DNA from: Nitrospinaceae bacterium
GTDB taxonomy: Bacteria > Nitrospinota > Nitrospinia > Nitrospinales > JACRGP01
Length of the DNA: 44,851 nucleotides
Direction of reading: 5' to 3'
Assembly (NCBI GenBank): GCA_029261575.1
Contig: JAJDBD010000020.1
Span: 1 to 44,851, forward strand
The notes under the pieces were generated by a model. The model was not told where the DNA came from, searched no databases, and worked only from the letters and a program-made list of their open reading frames with translations. Within the stretch, counting starts at the first letter, position 1. Every line of letters starts with the position of its first letter. Of this stretch, positions 43,737-44,851 are shown one piece after another. The position numbers and the translations under genes were made by a program.

Positions 43737-44834
43737 CTACTCTTTCCAGGCAAGCTCGAACGTGGTTTCCGGTTTGTCCTCTTTTGCCTGGTTGATGCTG
43801 ATCTGCGCGGCCACTTTCCCGGCCAATTCGATATAAGCCTGGCTGGCCGGGGAGTTGGGATCGTTCAGAGTGATGGGTTTTCCAAGGTCGCCGCCCTCGC
43901 AGATTTCTCCCACAATGGGGATTTGCCCGAGTAGGGGAACGTGAAACCTATCGGCCAGCTTTTGCCCTCCGCCTTGGCGGAAGATATGGTATTTCTTGTC
44001 CGGCATGTCCGGCGGAACAAAATAGCTCATGTTCTCCACGATTCCCAGAACGGGAACCTTGACCTGTTGAAACATTTTGACGCCCTTATCGGCGTCGATG
44101 AGGCTCACCTCTTGCGGTGTGGTCACCACCACGCCCCCGGAAAGCGGCGCCTTTTGGGTGAGCGTCAATTGCACGTCCCCCGTTCCCGGAGGCAGGTCGA
44201 TCACCAGATAATCCAACTCGCCCCATTCCACGTTCATGAGAAACTGCTGGATGATTCCGCCGAGCATGGGACCGCGCAACATGAGCGGCTGGCCCTCCTT
44301 GGTTAAAAACGCGGCGGAAACCACTTTCATTCCAAATTTTTCATGCGGGAAAAATTTATTATTCTCCCCCGCCTTGGGCGGAGAAATGGGGATTCCCAGC
44401 ATTTGCGGAATGCTGGGTCCGTAAATATCCGCGTCCATGATTCCCACCCGCGCCCCGGTCAGGCTCAGCGCGGCGGCGATATTGACGGCGACGGTGGATT
44501 TCCCCACCCCACCCTTTCCGCTGGCCACGGCGATGATATTTTTAACGCCCGTCAGCACCGGCTGGTTGTGCTCCGTCGCCCGGACCACGGCGGTCATATT
44601 GACGTCCACGCTCTCGACGCCTTCGATGGTCCCGACCTTTTCCGCGCACTCATTTCTCAACTGTTCCTTGACAGGACAGGCCGGGGTGGTCAGTTCAACG
44701 TCGAACTTGACCTTGCCGGAATCGATTTCCATATTTTTCACAAAACCCAGGCTCACAATATTTTTGTGCAGGTCTGGGTCCATAACCGTTTTTAAAGCCT
44801 CGATAACTTTGGCTTGCAAATCTTCGCTGGACAT
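43737..44834 (-). CDS. mrp: Mrp/ApbC iron-sulfur cluster carrier with MIP18 (DUF59) domain
   Basis: A 365-residue protein: MIP18/DUF59 domain (about 5-80; V-M-D-P-D-L, L-T-T-P-A-C-P-V-K) followed by the Mrp ATPase with S-G-K-G-G-V-G-K-S-T (108-117), D-A-D-I-Y-G-P-S-I-P and D-L-P-P-G-T-G-D. It binds and passes on [4Fe-4S] clusters. The usual C-x-x-C pair near V-E-N-M-S-Y-F is absent (V-P-P-D-M-P-D), so cluster binding may need a different site; the shorter paralogue at 37 kb keeps C-P-H-C. A ribosome site (aggaga) precedes ATG 44834. Confidence 0.93.
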   Translation of the reverse strand: MSSEDLQAKVIEALKTVMDPDLHKNIVSLGFVKNMEIDSGKVKFDVELTTPACPVKEQLRNECAEKVGTIEGVESVDVNMTAVVRATEHNQPVLTGVKNIIAVASGKGGVGKSTVAVNIAAALSLTGARVGIMDADIYGPSIPQMLGIPISPPKAGENNKFFPHEKFGMKVVSAAFLTKEGQPLMLRGPMLGGIIQQFLMNVEWGELDYLVIDLPPGTGDVQLTLTQKAPLSGGVVVTTPQEVSLIDADKGVKMFQQVKVPVLGIVENMSYFVPPDMPDKKYHIFRQGGGQKLADRFHVPLLGQIPIVGEICEGGDLGKPITLNDPNSPASQAYIELAGKVAAQISINQAKEDKPETTFELAWKE

Positions 44835-44851
44835 ACCGTTCTCCTAAATAA

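Overview
The window reads as chromosomal DNA of a Gram-negative, respiration-rich bacterium. My best guess is a Nitrospinota (Nitrospina-like) or similar nitrite-oxidiser-type lineage. That is inference, based on a cytochrome bd-like protein paired with a membrane diheme cytochrome c, a Rieske/cytochrome b cluster with an octaheme HAO-like cytochrome, and several further multiheme cytochromes. Five proteins together carry 17 c-type heme motifs. No rRNA, tRNA, CRISPR array, phage or insertion sequence was recognised.

Left part (1-9.7 kb): a partial iron-containing redox enzyme, a J-domain protein, rlmN, a small envelope-lipid group (GT2 glycosyltransferase, LAB_N protein, 2-TM protein), then the bd-like protein and its diheme partner, closed by a clear terminator. 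Small genes follow: LRR protein, BolA, zinc ribbon protein and a membrane protein.

Middle (9.7-25 kb): lpdA; a REC-GAF-GAF-GGDEF protein coupled to a MOSC protein; a lipoprotein SppA coupled to an unknown protein; an FGE-sulfatase family protein; a tightly overlapping run of TRAP permeases, ogt, recO, ridA and a tiny diheme cytochrome; UDP-glucose dehydrogenase; a tetraheme cytochrome; queA; and an HU/IHF protein.

Right part (25-44.8 kb): ftsB-eno, mtnP-hemL, a giant coiled-coil protein built on a strict 31-residue repeat, leuB-asd, a second GT2, truA, an effector-type M91 metalloprotease, an Mrp paralogue with a PCP_red/zinc-ribbon protein, a DUF971 protein, the Rieske - cytochrome b - octaheme cytochrome - monoheme cytochrome - cupredoxin-like cluster, and a second, full-length Mrp.

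How it fits together: the Rieske/cytochrome b/octaheme cluster looks like a quinol-oxidising or reverse-electron-flow complex III variant. The bd-like plus diheme c pair looks like a matching cytochrome c-linked terminal module rather than a normal quinol oxidase, because its quinol motif and Q-loop are absent. The most unusual items are that bd-like pair, the 31-residue stammer-containing coiled coil, the octaheme/Rieske cluster and the isolated M91 protease.
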